Assembly (NCBI RefSeq): GCF_002931555.1
Contig: NZ_PSTZ01000001.1
Coordinates: forward strand, 186,001-250,000
Source: Pseudoclavibacter sp. RFBB5
Lineage (GTDB): Bacteria; Actinomycetota; Actinomycetes; Actinomycetales; Microbacteriaceae
DNA length: 64,000 nucleotides
Direction of reading: 5' to 3'
Shown here: piece after piece, positions 24,611 to 32,629 of the stretch
How the letters are laid out: the number at the start of each line of letters is the position of its first letter
Numbering within the stretch: the stretch's first letter is position 1
Notes under the pieces: model-generated
The model's database searches: none
The model's input: the letters and a program-made list of their open reading frames with translations, nothing else
Told to the model about the DNA's origin: nothing
Program-made: the position numbers and the translations under genes

Positions 24611-25257
24611 GGGGCGGTGGTCGGCTCGTCCGTCGCCAGTCCCGCGGCGCCGGCGAGGATCAGATCCAGGCCTGCCGTGAAGCGATCCGTGGGGTCCTGC
24701 CGGCTGAGCGGGTCAGGGGTGCGGGCCTGGAGTGCGCCGACCGCGGCGGCGTGCGCCTGCTGCTGCTCGTGGAAGACCTGCCCGATCGTGTAGTGCACGA
24801 CCGCGTCCGCACAGGTGCGGCTGCCTGCATCGCCGAGGGTGAAATCGCTGTGCGCGGCGCCGGAGATCATCCGCACGAGGTCGACCGTCAGCAGGTCGAG
24901 CGCGAATGAGCTCGAGACGAGCTCGGCGCCATCCCTGCGGGAGAGGAGCGCTGTGCGGAGCTGTATCGCGAGGGTGCGGGTCTGGCGGGCGCCGGGCTCG
25001 ACCCCGGCCCCTGGGTGCAGCCACGTCTCGGCGGTGAGGGGATGCAGGATGCGGTCGCTCACGGCCGCGAGCAGCGACTGCTTGTTGGGGAAGTGCCAGT
25101 AGAGCGCGCTCGGCTGCACCTCGAGATAGTCGCTGATGCGTCGCATCGAGAGGTTCGGCAGGCCGTGCTCGTCGAGCACCTCGAGGGCGGTCGTGACGAT
25201 CTCTGTCCGGCTGAGCTTCTCGAGGCCGGAGCCTCCGGCTGGACCGCGGGGTGTCAT
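24607..25257 (-). CDS. bioQ: TetR-family regulator, BioQ-like
   Basis: A 216-residue TetR-family repressor. The N-terminal helix-turn-helix (about 16-62) is KLSRTEIVTTALEVLDEHGL and MRRISDYLEVQPSALYWHFP. The C-terminal helices resemble TetR_C domains. It is divergent from bioY, and the gap contains two copies of TGAAC-N3-GTTCA, very close to the published BioQ box TGAAC-N3-GTTAC of corynebacteria and mycobacteria. It is therefore probably BioQ, repressing biotin uptake when biotin is sufficient. The family is certain, the name inferred. Confidence 0.8.
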   Translation of the reverse strand: MTPRGPAGGSGLEKLSRTEIVTTALEVLDEHGLPNLSMRRISDYLEVQPSALYWHFPNKQSLLAAVSDRILHPLTAETWLHPGAGVEPGARQTRTLAIQLRTALLSRRDGAELVSSSFALDLLTVDLVRMISGAAHSDFTLGDAGSRTCADAVVHYTIGQVFHEQQQAHAAAVGALQARTPDPLSRQDPTDRFTAGLDLILAGAAGLATDEPTTAP

Positions 25258-25270
25258 GCCGCTAATCTAC

Positions 25271-25297
25271 TGAACACTGTTCACTGAACACCGTTCA
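25271..25297. promoter_or_regulatory. Two tandem BioQ-type operators
   Basis: TGAACACTGTTCA (25271-25283, perfect palindrome) and TGAACACCGTTCA (25285-25297) are separated by one base, giving 14-bp periodicity between the regulator (start 25257) and bioY (start 25328). They would let one repressor control both divergent genes. Confidence 0.75.
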
Positions 25298-25327
25298 GGA
25301 AATTCCAGAGAAAGGTCCCACCCCCCT

Positions 25328-25954
25328 ATGAGTGCCGATTCGATCACCGCCGCCGGGCGTCCCGCCGGCCGCGCCGTGCCCCGTGTTCTTGCCGACCTCG
25401 TGGCCGGGGCCGGCACCCATGCCCGCGCTCGAGGCGGGGCTCCCCGGAACGCCGCGCTCGTGCTGGGTGGCACCCTCTTCCTCATCGCCGCCGGCTTCAT
25501 CGTCATCCCGCTGCCGTTCACGCCCGTGCCCGTCTCCCTCGCGACCTTCGCGGTGCTGCTGACCGGGGCTTCCCTCGGCCCCGTCCGTGCCGCCGCGAGT
25601 GCTGGCCTGTACCTCGCGCTCGGTGCGCTGGGGGCGCCGATCTTCGCCGACGGCGCATCCGGGGTCCTGTTCCCGTCGTTCGGCTACATCGTCGGCTACG
25701 TGCTCGCCGCGGTCGCCGTCGGGGCGCTCGCCCGTCGCCGAGCTGACCGCCACGTCCTCTCCACCGTCGGTGCCTCGGTGCTCGGGACGCTCCTCGTCTA
25801 CGCGGCCGGCGTCCCCTGGCTCGCCCTCTCGCTCGGCGTGGACCTCGGCACTGCGCTTGCGCTCGGGGTCGTGCCGTTCCTCATCGGCGACGCCATCAAG
25901 ATCGCGGCCGTGAGTGCCCTGCTGCCCTCCGCCTGGAAGCTGCTCAAGCGCTGA
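25328..25954 (+). CDS. bioY: Biotin ECF-transporter substrate-binding protein BioY
   Basis: A 208-residue BioY membrane protein with six helices. After a hydrophilic N-terminus it shows VIPLPFTPVPVSLATFAVLL, TGASLGPVRAAASAGLYLAL, GALGAPIFADGASG and LFPSFGYIVGYVLAAV, the biotin-binding signature. It captures biotin within the membrane and normally works with the BioM ATPase and BioN transmembrane protein. Neither is encoded here, so it may use an ECF module from elsewhere or act alone. AAAGG lies about 13 bases before the ATG. Confidence 0.95.
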   Translation: MSADSITAAGRPAGRAVPRVLADLVAGAGTHARARGGAPRNAALVLGGTLFLIAAGFIVIPLPFTPVPVSLATFAVLLTGASLGPVRAAASAGLYLALGALGAPIFADGASGVLFPSFGYIVGYVLAAVAVGALARRRADRHVLSTVGASVLGTLLVYAAGVPWLALSLGVDLGTALALGVVPFLIGDAIKIAAVSALLPSAWKLLKR

Positions 25955-25968
25955 GCACCGGTGGATCG

Positions 25969-26565
25969 CTAGGCGTCTGAGTCCGCGGCTGCGTGCTCGC
26001 GGAGGAGTGCCGCCGCGATGCGCCGGGCTGATGCGGTTGTGTGTCCCGGGTCGCGGAGTCGCATCGCGAGGTCGCCGGAGACGACCAGCAGCAGCTCGTC
26101 GGCGAGCTCTCGGTCGCGGCTGGTCGCGTTCAGCGCGTCGTCGGTGATGGATGCAGTGAGTCGCCGTCGCAGCGAATCGGTGTCGGTGTCGACGGCCGCG
26201 CGCACCTCTGCCGGTGCGTCTGCGTACTCGGCGGCAGAGCCGAGGAACGCGCACCACTGGGTGCGCACGGGATGCTCGCGGAACGCGTCGAGGGCGTCGA
26301 ACACGGCGAGGACGCGTCCCTCCCACGAGTCCTGGCGGGCGATCGCCGCATCCCAGGCCACGAGCCACTCCGCGTGCCGACGAGCCAGCGTCGCCGCCAG
26401 GAGTGACTCCTTGCTCGCATACCCGCGGTACATGGTCGCGGCCGACACGCCCGCGCGCTCGATGACGGCATCCACCGGGGTCGCGTGGATGCCCCGCGTG
26501 AAGAACAGCTCCTCGGCGGCATCGAGGAGCTTCGTCGCGCTCGATGTGCGGATGCTCATGTACAC
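25969..26565 (-). CDS. TetR-family regulator
   Basis: A 198-residue TetR repressor. The HTH is at about 10-55: SATKLLDAAEELFFTRGIHA followed by AVIERAGVSAATMYRGYASK. The C-terminal ligand-binding part resembles TetR_C-type domains (EHPVRTQWCAFLGSAAEYAD). It is divergent from an MFS transporter gene, with a 12-bp palindrome between them, so it likely represses the transporter and itself until an exported compound binds. ATG 26565 and ATG 26559 are alternative starts. Confidence 0.85.
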   Translation of the reverse strand: MYMSIRTSSATKLLDAAEELFFTRGIHATPVDAVIERAGVSAATMYRGYASKESLLAATLARRHAEWLVAWDAAIARQDSWEGRVLAVFDALDAFREHPVRTQWCAFLGSAAEYADAPAEVRAAVDTDTDSLRRRLTASITDDALNATSRDRELADELLLVVSGDLAMRLRDPGHTTASARRIAAALLREHAAADSDA

Positions 26566-26581
26566 ACCCTAAGCTCTAAAT

Positions 26582-27811
26582 ATGAAACGTACGTTTTCGT
26601 TTGGGGATATCGTCCAGCAGAGCCGGGGGCAGGGCACCCGGCAGCGGCGCTCGCAGCGACTCCTCGTGGTGGGCGGCGTCGGCCTGATCGCCGCCTGCTA
26701 CGGCCTCGTGCGCCTCGCGTACGGGCTCTACCTGCCGGATGTGGAGGCCGAGCTCGGCCTCGACGCCTCGATGGCCGGGGTGGTCTCGGGCGGCGCGTCC
26801 GCGATGTACTGCGCTGCCGCGATCGCGGGGTTCTTCCTGGCAGGCCGCATTCCGCGCATCCTCGTGGCAGGCGCCGCGTCGACGGCCGGTGGCGGTGCCC
26901 TCGGCATGGCACTCGCGTCACAGGTCGAGGGCTTCGCCGCTTTCGCCATCGTCAGCTCAGCCGGGGCCGGCCTCGCGTCCCCCGCCCTGGTCGAGCTCCT
27001 CAGGCGGGCCGTGAGCGGAGACCGCGGGCAACGCCTCCAGGTCGTCGTCAACGCGGGCACCGGACCGGGCCTCGTGCTGGCAGGAGCACTCGCGTTGCTC
27101 CTGCTGCCCGACTGGCGCCTGGCATGGGCGGCCGCGGCGGTCGTCACGTTCCTCTCCGCGTTCGCCGTGCTCATGTCGACCGCGCTGCCCTCGACCGCGC
27201 TGCCGTTGTCGGGTCGAGCGCGGCGCCAGGACGCGTCGGCAGCAGTTCCGCCGCGCGCCTGGTTCGGGCAGCACCTGCGTGTGATCTGCGCAGCGCTGCT
27301 CCTCGGGGCAGGCTCGGCCGCCGTGTGGACGTTCGGGCGCACGGTGCTCGTGGACGGGGGCGCCTCCGGCGACTTCTCGGCGCTCGCATGGATGTGCCTG
27401 GGCCTCGGCGGGGCTCTCGTGCTGCCGCTCTCGGCCGCCGTGCGCCGCCTCGGTTCCACGCGGGCGTGGATGCTCACCGCGCTCGTCGTCGCAGCGTCGA
27501 CGGCACTGATCGGGCTCTTCCCGGGCGTGCGGCCCCTCGCCCTCCTCGCGTGCGTCGCCTTCGGCTGGGGCTACACGGCGGCGACCGGGGCGCTCATCAC
27601 GTGGACCTCCGAGATCGACGAGCGGCGCGCATCCGCGGGCACCGCGCTGCTCTTCGTCGTCCTGGTACTCGGTCAGGGCCTCGGCGCCGCACTGGCAGGG
27701 TGGGGGCTCGGCGCTGCGACACCCGGGCTGGTGTTCGTGCTCGCGGCGGCACTGTCGGCAGCGGCGATCGTGCCGGCCCGACCGGTGGCCTCGATCGTTC
27801 GCGTTCCGTGA
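26582..27811 (+). CDS. MFS transporter (YbfB/YjiJ-like)
   Basis: A major-facilitator protein of up to 409 residues with about twelve membrane segments beginning at [20 protein letters not shown]. The early helix [20 protein letters not shown] and the second-helix [20 protein letters not shown] recall the YbfB/YjiJ family. It probably exports a small molecule under control of the divergent TetR protein. The first 25 residues are polar, no Shine-Dalgarno precedes the ATG, and its first codons overlap a palindrome; a start near GTG 26666 is possible. Confidence 0.78.
   Translation: MKRTFSFGDIVQQSRGQGTRQRRSQRLLVVGGVGLIAACYGLVRLAYGLYLPDVEAELGLDASMAGVVSGGASAMYCAAAIAGFFLAGRIPRILVAGAASTAGGGALGMALASQVEGFAAFAIVSSAGAGLASPALVELLRRAVSGDRGQRLQVVVNAGTGPGLVLAGALALLLLPDWRLAWAAAAVVTFLSAFAVLMSTALPSTALPLSGRARRQDASAAVPPRAWFGQHLRVICAALLLGAGSAAVWTFGRTVLVDGGASGDFSALAWMCLGLGGALVLPLSAAVRRLGSTRAWMLTALVVAASTALIGLFPGVRPLALLACVAFGWGYTAATGALITWTSEIDERRASAGTALLFVVLVLGQGLGAALAGWGLGAATPGLVFVLAAALSAAAIVPARPVASIVRVP
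26585..26596. promoter_or_regulatory. 12-bp palindrome at the start of the MFS gene
   Basis: AAACGTACGTTT is a perfect palindrome beginning directly after the ATG at 26582 and 19 bp from the TetR start. It is a good candidate for the TetR operator. An operator in coding DNA also suggests that the true MFS start may lie downstream. Confidence 0.5.
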
Positions 27812-27946
27812 GGAGTTGCACGCGGCCCGTATGGGTTCCGTGAGGGCGAGCACAGCGGCGCCCCGCGAGGAGTTGTATCGGGGACTGCGCCTGAACGGCG
27901 CGCAGCCACGCTCACCGCTGGCTGCACACCTCCGAACGGAGTCTCA

Positions 27947-28030
27947 GTGCTCGACCTCGTCTTCGTCGCGGGCGTCATCGCCCTCTTCACCGCCATCGGC
28001 CTCCTCGGCAAGGCGGTCGACAAGCTGTGA
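27947..28030 (+). CDS. 27-aa hydrophobic micropeptide at the head of the kdp operon
   Basis: A short reading frame starts at GTG 27947, with GGAG 5 bases upstream, and reads [20 protein letters not shown] followed by KAVDKL: one membrane helix with a positively charged end. Its TGA overlaps the GTG of kdpF, so the two are translationally coupled. Position, size and codon use make it a probable real gene, perhaps a second small Kdp subunit or regulator. I cannot assign a known family. Confidence 0.6.
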   Translation: MLDLVFVAGVIALFTAIGLLGKAVDKL

Positions 28031-28116
28031 TCGTCTTCGAAATCATCGCCGCCGCCCTCGGCGTCGCCGCGATCGCCTACCTCGTGGTGGCCCTCGTGCA
28101 TCCCGAGCGATTCTGA
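28027..28116 (+). CDS. kdpF: Potassium-transporting ATPase small subunit KdpF
   Basis: A 29-residue peptide, [20 protein letters not shown] with C-terminus VALVHPERF, a single transmembrane helix ending in the PERF/PEKF signature of KdpF. KdpF stabilises the KdpABC complex in the membrane. The GTG overlaps the preceding micropeptide stop, and the TGA overlaps the kdpA ATG (TGATG), so translation is coupled on both sides. Confidence 0.9.
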   Translation: MIVFEIIAAALGVAAIAYLVVALVHPERF

Positions 28117-29798
28117 TGGACGCACCCACCATGCTCCACGCCAGCCTCGCGTTCCTCACGGTCGCGCTCATCCTCGCCGCCCTCCACCGCCCGCTCGGCG
28201 ACTGGATCGCACGCGTGTACTCATCCACCGACGACTGGAGGATCGAACGGGGCGCCTACCGGCTCATCGGCGTCGACCCGTCGTCGGCGCAGACCTGGCA
28301 GGCCTACCTGCGCGGAGTGCTCATGTTCTCCACCGTCGGAGTGCTGCTCGTCTACCTCCTGCAGCGCACGCAGCAGTGGCTGCCGTACTCGCTCGGGCTG
28401 CCCGCGCCCTCGGAGCACCTCTCGTTCAACACGGCCGCCTCGTTCGTCGCGAACACCAACTGGCAGTCGTACTCGCCAGAGGTGACCCTCGGGTACGCCG
28501 TCCAGCTCTCGGCGCTCACGGTCCAGAACTTCGTCTCCGCCGCGGTGGGACTCGCCGTCGCCATCGCCCTCGTGCGGGGACTCGCAGCCCGCCGCTCGGG
28601 CACGCTCGGCAACTTCTGGGTCGACCTCATCAGGGGCACCCTCCGCCTGCTGCTGCCCCTCTCGGCCCTCGCCGCGCTCGCGCTCCTCGCGGGTGGCGTC
28701 ATCCAGAACTTCAACGGCTTCACCGAGGTGAGCACCCTCACCGGCGCGACCCAGTCGATACCGGGCGGGCCCGTCGCCTCGCAGGAGGCGATCAAGCTCG
28801 TCGGCACCAACGGCGGCGGCTTCTTCAACACGAACTCCGCGCACCCCTTCGAGAACCCCAGCGCCATCACGAACCTGCTCGAGGTCATCCTCATGCTGGC
28901 GATCCCGTTCTCCCTGCCCCGCACCTTCGGGGTCATGGTGGGAGACCGCCGCCAGGGCTACGCGGTGCTCGCCGTCATGGCGACGCTCTTCACCGTGTCG
29001 TTCGCCATCCTCACCGCCGTCGAGTCCGCTGGCATGGGCTCGGCACCGGATGCGGCGGGCGGCGCCATGGAGGGCAAGGAGCAGCGGTTCGGCATCATCG
29101 GCTCGACCCTCTTCGCGACCGCCAGCACCGGCACGTCCACGGGCGCCGTCAACTCCATGCACGACTCCTACACGGCGCTCGGCGGGCTCCTGCCGATGCT
29201 CAACATGATGCTCGGCGAGATCGCCCCAGGTGGGGTCGGTTCCGGCCTCTACGCCATGCTGGTGCTCGCGATCATCGCCGTCTTCATCGCAGGCCTCCTC
29301 ATCGGGCGCACCCCCGAGTACCTGGGCAAGAAGATCGGGCCGCGGGAGATCAAGCTCGCCAGCCTCTTCATCCTCGTCACCCCGGCGCTCGTGCTCACGG
29401 GCGTCGCCCTCAGCTTCGCGATCCCCGGCGTCCGCGACGAGCTGGCGGCGACCTCCATCTGGAACCCGGGCGTGCACGGCCTCTCCGAAGTGCTCTACGC
29501 GTTCACCTCGGCCGCCAACAACAACGGTTCGGCCTTCGCCGGCCTCACCGCGAACACTCCATGGCTGAACACCTCGCTCGGGGTGGTCATGCTGCTCGGC
29601 AGATTCGTCGCCATCGTGCTCGTGCTGGCGCTCGCCGGGTCGCTCGCAGCCCAGGACAAGGTGCCGTCGACGGTCGGCACGCTCCCCACCCACCGGCCGC
29701 AGTTCGTCGCGCTCCTCGCCGGCGTCAGCGTGCTCATCACCGCGCTCACCTACTTCCCCGTGCTCGCACTGGGACCCCTCGCAGAAGGACTCTCCTGA
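28116..29798 (+). CDS. kdpA: Potassium-transporting ATPase potassium-binding subunit
   Basis: A 560-residue KdpA, the channel-like K+-selective subunit of the high-affinity Kdp pump. Selectivity-filter segments are recognisable in the repeats: NTNWQSYS near 110, [19 protein letters not shown] near 230, [16 protein letters not shown] near 340 and [13 protein letters not shown] near 465. About ten membrane helices are present and the length is normal. The ATG at 28116 overlaps the kdpF stop. kdpB follows after 2 bp. Confidence 0.97.
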   Translation: MDAPTMLHASLAFLTVALILAALHRPLGDWIARVYSSTDDWRIERGAYRLIGVDPSSAQTWQAYLRGVLMFSTVGVLLVYLLQRTQQWLPYSLGLPAPSEHLSFNTAASFVANTNWQSYSPEVTLGYAVQLSALTVQNFVSAAVGLAVAIALVRGLAARRSGTLGNFWVDLIRGTLRLLLPLSALAALALLAGGVIQNFNGFTEVSTLTGATQSIPGGPVASQEAIKLVGTNGGGFFNTNSAHPFENPSAITNLLEVILMLAIPFSLPRTFGVMVGDRRQGYAVLAVMATLFTVSFAILTAVESAGMGSAPDAAGGAMEGKEQRFGIIGSTLFATASTGTSTGAVNSMHDSYTALGGLLPMLNMMLGEIAPGGVGSGLYAMLVLAIIAVFIAGLLIGRTPEYLGKKIGPREIKLASLFILVTPALVLTGVALSFAIPGVRDELAATSIWNPGVHGLSEVLYAFTSAANNNGSAFAGLTANTPWLNTSLGVVMLLGRFVAIVLVLALAGSLAAQDKVPSTVGTLPTHRPQFVALLAGVSVLITALTYFPVLALGPLAEGLS

Positions 29799-29800
29799 CC

Positions 29801-31918
29801 ATGCAGAGCATCCCATTCGCAGCCTCGATGACCGGCGCGATCCGCAAGCTCGACCCGCGTCAGCAGTGGCGGAACCCCGTCATGTTCATCGTGTGGGTCG
29901 GCGCGGCGTTCACGACCGCGCTTGCCATCGCCGAGCCGTTCCTCGGTGGGCCCGCCGACTCGGGCGGCACGGTCATCCCCGCCTCCTTCACGTGGGGCAT
30001 CGGGGTCTGGCTCTGGCTGACGGTGCTGTTCGCGAACCTCGCGGAGGCGGTCGCCGAGGGCCGCGGGAAGGCGCAGGCGGAGACGCTCCGCCAGACGCGC
30101 ACGAGCACGGTCGCGCACCGCGTCGACACCTACGACGCCGGGACCGACCCCGCAGCCGAGCGCGTCGGCAGCGTCGACGTCTCCTCGGCCGACCTGACCC
30201 TCGGCGACGTCGTCACGGTGGCGGCTGGCGAGCTCATCCCCGGCGACGGCGACATCGTCTCGGGTATCGCCTCCGTCGACGAGTCGGCCATCACCGGCGA
30301 ATCAGCCCCCGTCATCCGCGAGTCCGGCGGTGACCGCAGCGCCGTCACGGGCGGCACGCGCGTGCTCTCCGACCGGATCGTCGTGCGCATCACCTCGAAG
30401 CCGGGGGAGACGTTCGTCGACCGGATGATCGCGCTCGTCGAGGGGGCCTCCAGGCAGAAGACGCCGAACGAGATCGCGCTCTCGATCCTCCTCGCGTCGC
30501 TCTCGATCGTGTTCGTCATCGTCGCCCTCACCCTCAACCCGATCGCCGCCTACGCGGCGAAGCCGGTCAGCATCACCGTGCTCATCGCGCTGCTCGTGTG
30601 CCTCATCCCGACCACCATCGGGGCGCTTCTGTCGGCCATCGGCATCGCGGGCATGGACCGCCTCGTGCAGCACAACGTGCTCGCCATGTCCGGCCGCGCG
30701 GTCGAGGCCGCCGGGGACGTGACGACGCTGCTCCTCGACAAGACCGGAACCATCACGTACGGCAACCGTCGGGCGTCCGAGTTCGTGCGGATGGCCGGGG
30801 TGCGCGACCAGGACCTGATCCGGGCCGCCGCACTGTCGTCGCTCGCCGACCCGACCCCAGAGGGGGTCTCGATCGTCGAGCTCGCGCGTCTGGAGGGCGT
30901 CGACGTCGAAGCCCAGGCAGCCGATTCGAGGCGCGGCGAGATCGTGCCGTTCACGGCCCAGACCCGCATGTCCGGACTCGATCTGGCGGACGGCGCGCGC
31001 ATCCGCAAGGGGGCAGGCTCAGCGGTCACCGCCTGGCTCGGCGACCAGGGTGCACCCCTGAGCCCAGCGCAGCTCGCCGAGCTGGAGGATGCGACGGGTC
31101 GCGTCTCGCAGAGCGGCGGCACCCCGCTCGTCGTGGCAGTGATGGATGCGCCCAGCCCTGAGCGGGGACGGCCGGCCGGCAGTGTCCTCGGGGTCGTGCA
31201 CCTCAAGGACGTCGTGAAGGAAGGGCTCAGCGACCGCTTCGCCGAGCTTCGCGCCATGGGGATCCGCACCGTCATGGTGACGGGCGACAACCCGCTCACG
31301 GCCGCCGCGATCGCCAGAGAGGCCGGAGTCGACGACTTCCTCGCCGAGGCGACGCCGGAGCAGAAGCTCGCCTACATCCGCCGCGAGCAGGAGGGCGGCA
31401 ACCTCGTCGCGATGACGGGGGATGGCACCAACGACGCTCCCGCGCTCGCGCAGGCCGATGTGGGTGTCGCCATGAACACGGGCACGTCGGCGGCGAAGGA
31501 GGCGGGCAACATGGTCGACCTCGACTCCGACCCCACGAAGCTCATCGACGTGGTCCGCATCGGCAAGCAGCTCCTCATCACGCGGGGCGCGCTCACGACG
31601 TTCTCCATCTCGAACGACATCGCCAAGTACTTCGCGATCATCCCGGCCATGTTCATGGGCGTCTTCCCGGGGCTCGGCGTCCTCAACATCATGGGGCTGC
31701 ACTCCCCGGCGTCTGCGGTGCTGTCGGCGATCGTCTTCAACGCCATCGTCATCGTGCTGCTCGTCCCGCTCGCGCTCCGGGGCGTGAAGTACCGGCCCGC
31801 GAACGCCTCGAGCACGCTCGGCCGCAACCTCCTCATCTATGGACTCGGCGGCATCGTCGCCCCATTCGTGGGGATCTGGCTCATCGACCTCGTCGTCCGC
31901 CTCATCCCAGGCTTCTGA
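29801..31918 (+). CDS. kdpB: Potassium-transporting ATPase ATP-binding subunit
   Basis: A 705-residue P-type ATPase that powers K+ uptake through KdpA. Seen in order: the membrane region with [20 protein letters not shown], the actuator motif ITGES (165-168), phosphorylation site DKTGT with Asp313, the nucleotide domain ([12 protein letters not shown]) and [10 protein letters not shown] / [20 protein letters not shown]. Start at ATG 29801; longer upstream frames only run antiphase through kdpA. It sits between kdpA and kdpC as usual. Confidence 0.97.
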   Translation: MQSIPFAASMTGAIRKLDPRQQWRNPVMFIVWVGAAFTTALAIAEPFLGGPADSGGTVIPASFTWGIGVWLWLTVLFANLAEAVAEGRGKAQAETLRQTRTSTVAHRVDTYDAGTDPAAERVGSVDVSSADLTLGDVVTVAAGELIPGDGDIVSGIASVDESAITGESAPVIRESGGDRSAVTGGTRVLSDRIVVRITSKPGETFVDRMIALVEGASRQKTPNEIALSILLASLSIVFVIVALTLNPIAAYAAKPVSITVLIALLVCLIPTTIGALLSAIGIAGMDRLVQHNVLAMSGRAVEAAGDVTTLLLDKTGTITYGNRRASEFVRMAGVRDQDLIRAAALSSLADPTPEGVSIVELARLEGVDVEAQAADSRRGEIVPFTAQTRMSGLDLADGARIRKGAGSAVTAWLGDQGAPLSPAQLAELEDATGRVSQSGGTPLVVAVMDAPSPERGRPAGSVLGVVHLKDVVKEGLSDRFAELRAMGIRTVMVTGDNPLTAAAIAREAGVDDFLAEATPEQKLAYIRREQEGGNLVAMTGDGTNDAPALAQADVGVAMNTGTSAAKEAGNMVDLDSDPTKLIDVVRIGKQLLITRGALTTFSISNDIAKYFAIIPAMFMGVFPGLGVLNIMGLHSPASAVLSAIVFNAIVIVLLVPLALRGVKYRPANASSTLGRNLLIYGLGGIVAPFVGIWLIDLVVRLIPGF

Positions 31919-31957
31919 ACCCCGACCCGACACCTGCCCCAGAAAGGGACACCCACC

Positions 31958-32626
31958 ATGAACTCCGCAACCCGCGCCGCGGCGCGCACCGCCTGGGTCG
32001 CCGTCCGCGCGATGCTCCTCTTCACCATCGTCCTCGGCGTCGGGTACACGCTGGTCATCACCGGCCTCGGCCAGGCGGCCTTCGGCGCCCAGGCCAACGG
32101 CTCGGCGGTGCGGGACGGCACCGGCGCGGTCGTCGGCTCGAGCCTCATCGGGCAGTCGTTCGTCGACGCCGACGGCAACCCGCTGCCCGAGTACTTCCAG
32201 TCGCGCGCATCGGCGGCGGGGGACGGCTACGACGCGGGCGCGTCCTCCGGCTCGAACCTGGGGCCGGAGAACCCGGATCTCGTGGCCACCATCGAGGAGC
32301 GGCGAGCGCAGGTCGCCGAGTTCAACGGGGTCGCGCCTGACGCCGTGCCGGCGGATGCGGTGACGGCGTCGGCGTCGGGACTCGACCCGCACATCAGCCC
32401 CGCGTACGCGGACTTGCAGGTGCAGCGCGTCGCGGCGACGCGCGCGCTCGACGCCGCCCAGGTCCGTACGCTGGTCGCAGCGCACACCGTCGCCCCTCTG
32501 CTCGGGTTCCTCGGGGAGCCCACCGTCAACGTGCTGGAGCTCAATCTGGCGCTCGCGGAGCTGCAGGCGAACGCCTCGGCCCCCACATCCACCCCCACAT
32601 CCACCCAGGAAGGCAAGGAGCTCTGA
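31958..32626 (+). CDS. kdpC: Potassium-transporting ATPase KdpC subunit
   Basis: A 222-residue KdpC. One N-terminal membrane helix (about 14-38, VAVRAMLLFTIVLGVGYTLV) is followed by an extracytoplasmic domain with SSLIGQSFVDADGNPLPEYF, YFQSRASAAGDGYDAGASSG, SGLDPHISPAYADLQVQRVA and VNVLELNLALAELQ, all KdpC landmarks. It is thought to raise K+ affinity of the complex. GAAAGGGA precedes the ATG. The C-terminal TSTPTSTQE tail is low complexity. Confidence 0.96.
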   Translation: MNSATRAAARTAWVAVRAMLLFTIVLGVGYTLVITGLGQAAFGAQANGSAVRDGTGAVVGSSLIGQSFVDADGNPLPEYFQSRASAAGDGYDAGASSGSNLGPENPDLVATIEERRAQVAEFNGVAPDAVPADAVTASASGLDPHISPAYADLQVQRVAATRALDAAQVRTLVAAHTVAPLLGFLGEPTVNVLELNLALAELQANASAPTSTPTSTQEGKEL

Positions 32627-32629
32627 CCC

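Noticed and set aside
27812-27946. c-di-AMP riboswitch before the kdp operon
   Set aside because: The conserved c-di-AMP aptamer segments are absent. Only a repeated GAGGAGTTG (27810 and 27867) is seen, which I could not interpret.
28221-29816. Antisense frame over kdpA
   Set aside because: Composition is low-complexity and charged; the plus strand encodes KdpA with all its selectivity motifs.
30130-31299. Minus-strand frames in kdpB that look Ser/Arg-rich
   Set aside because: They are shadows of the reading frame and carry no motif.
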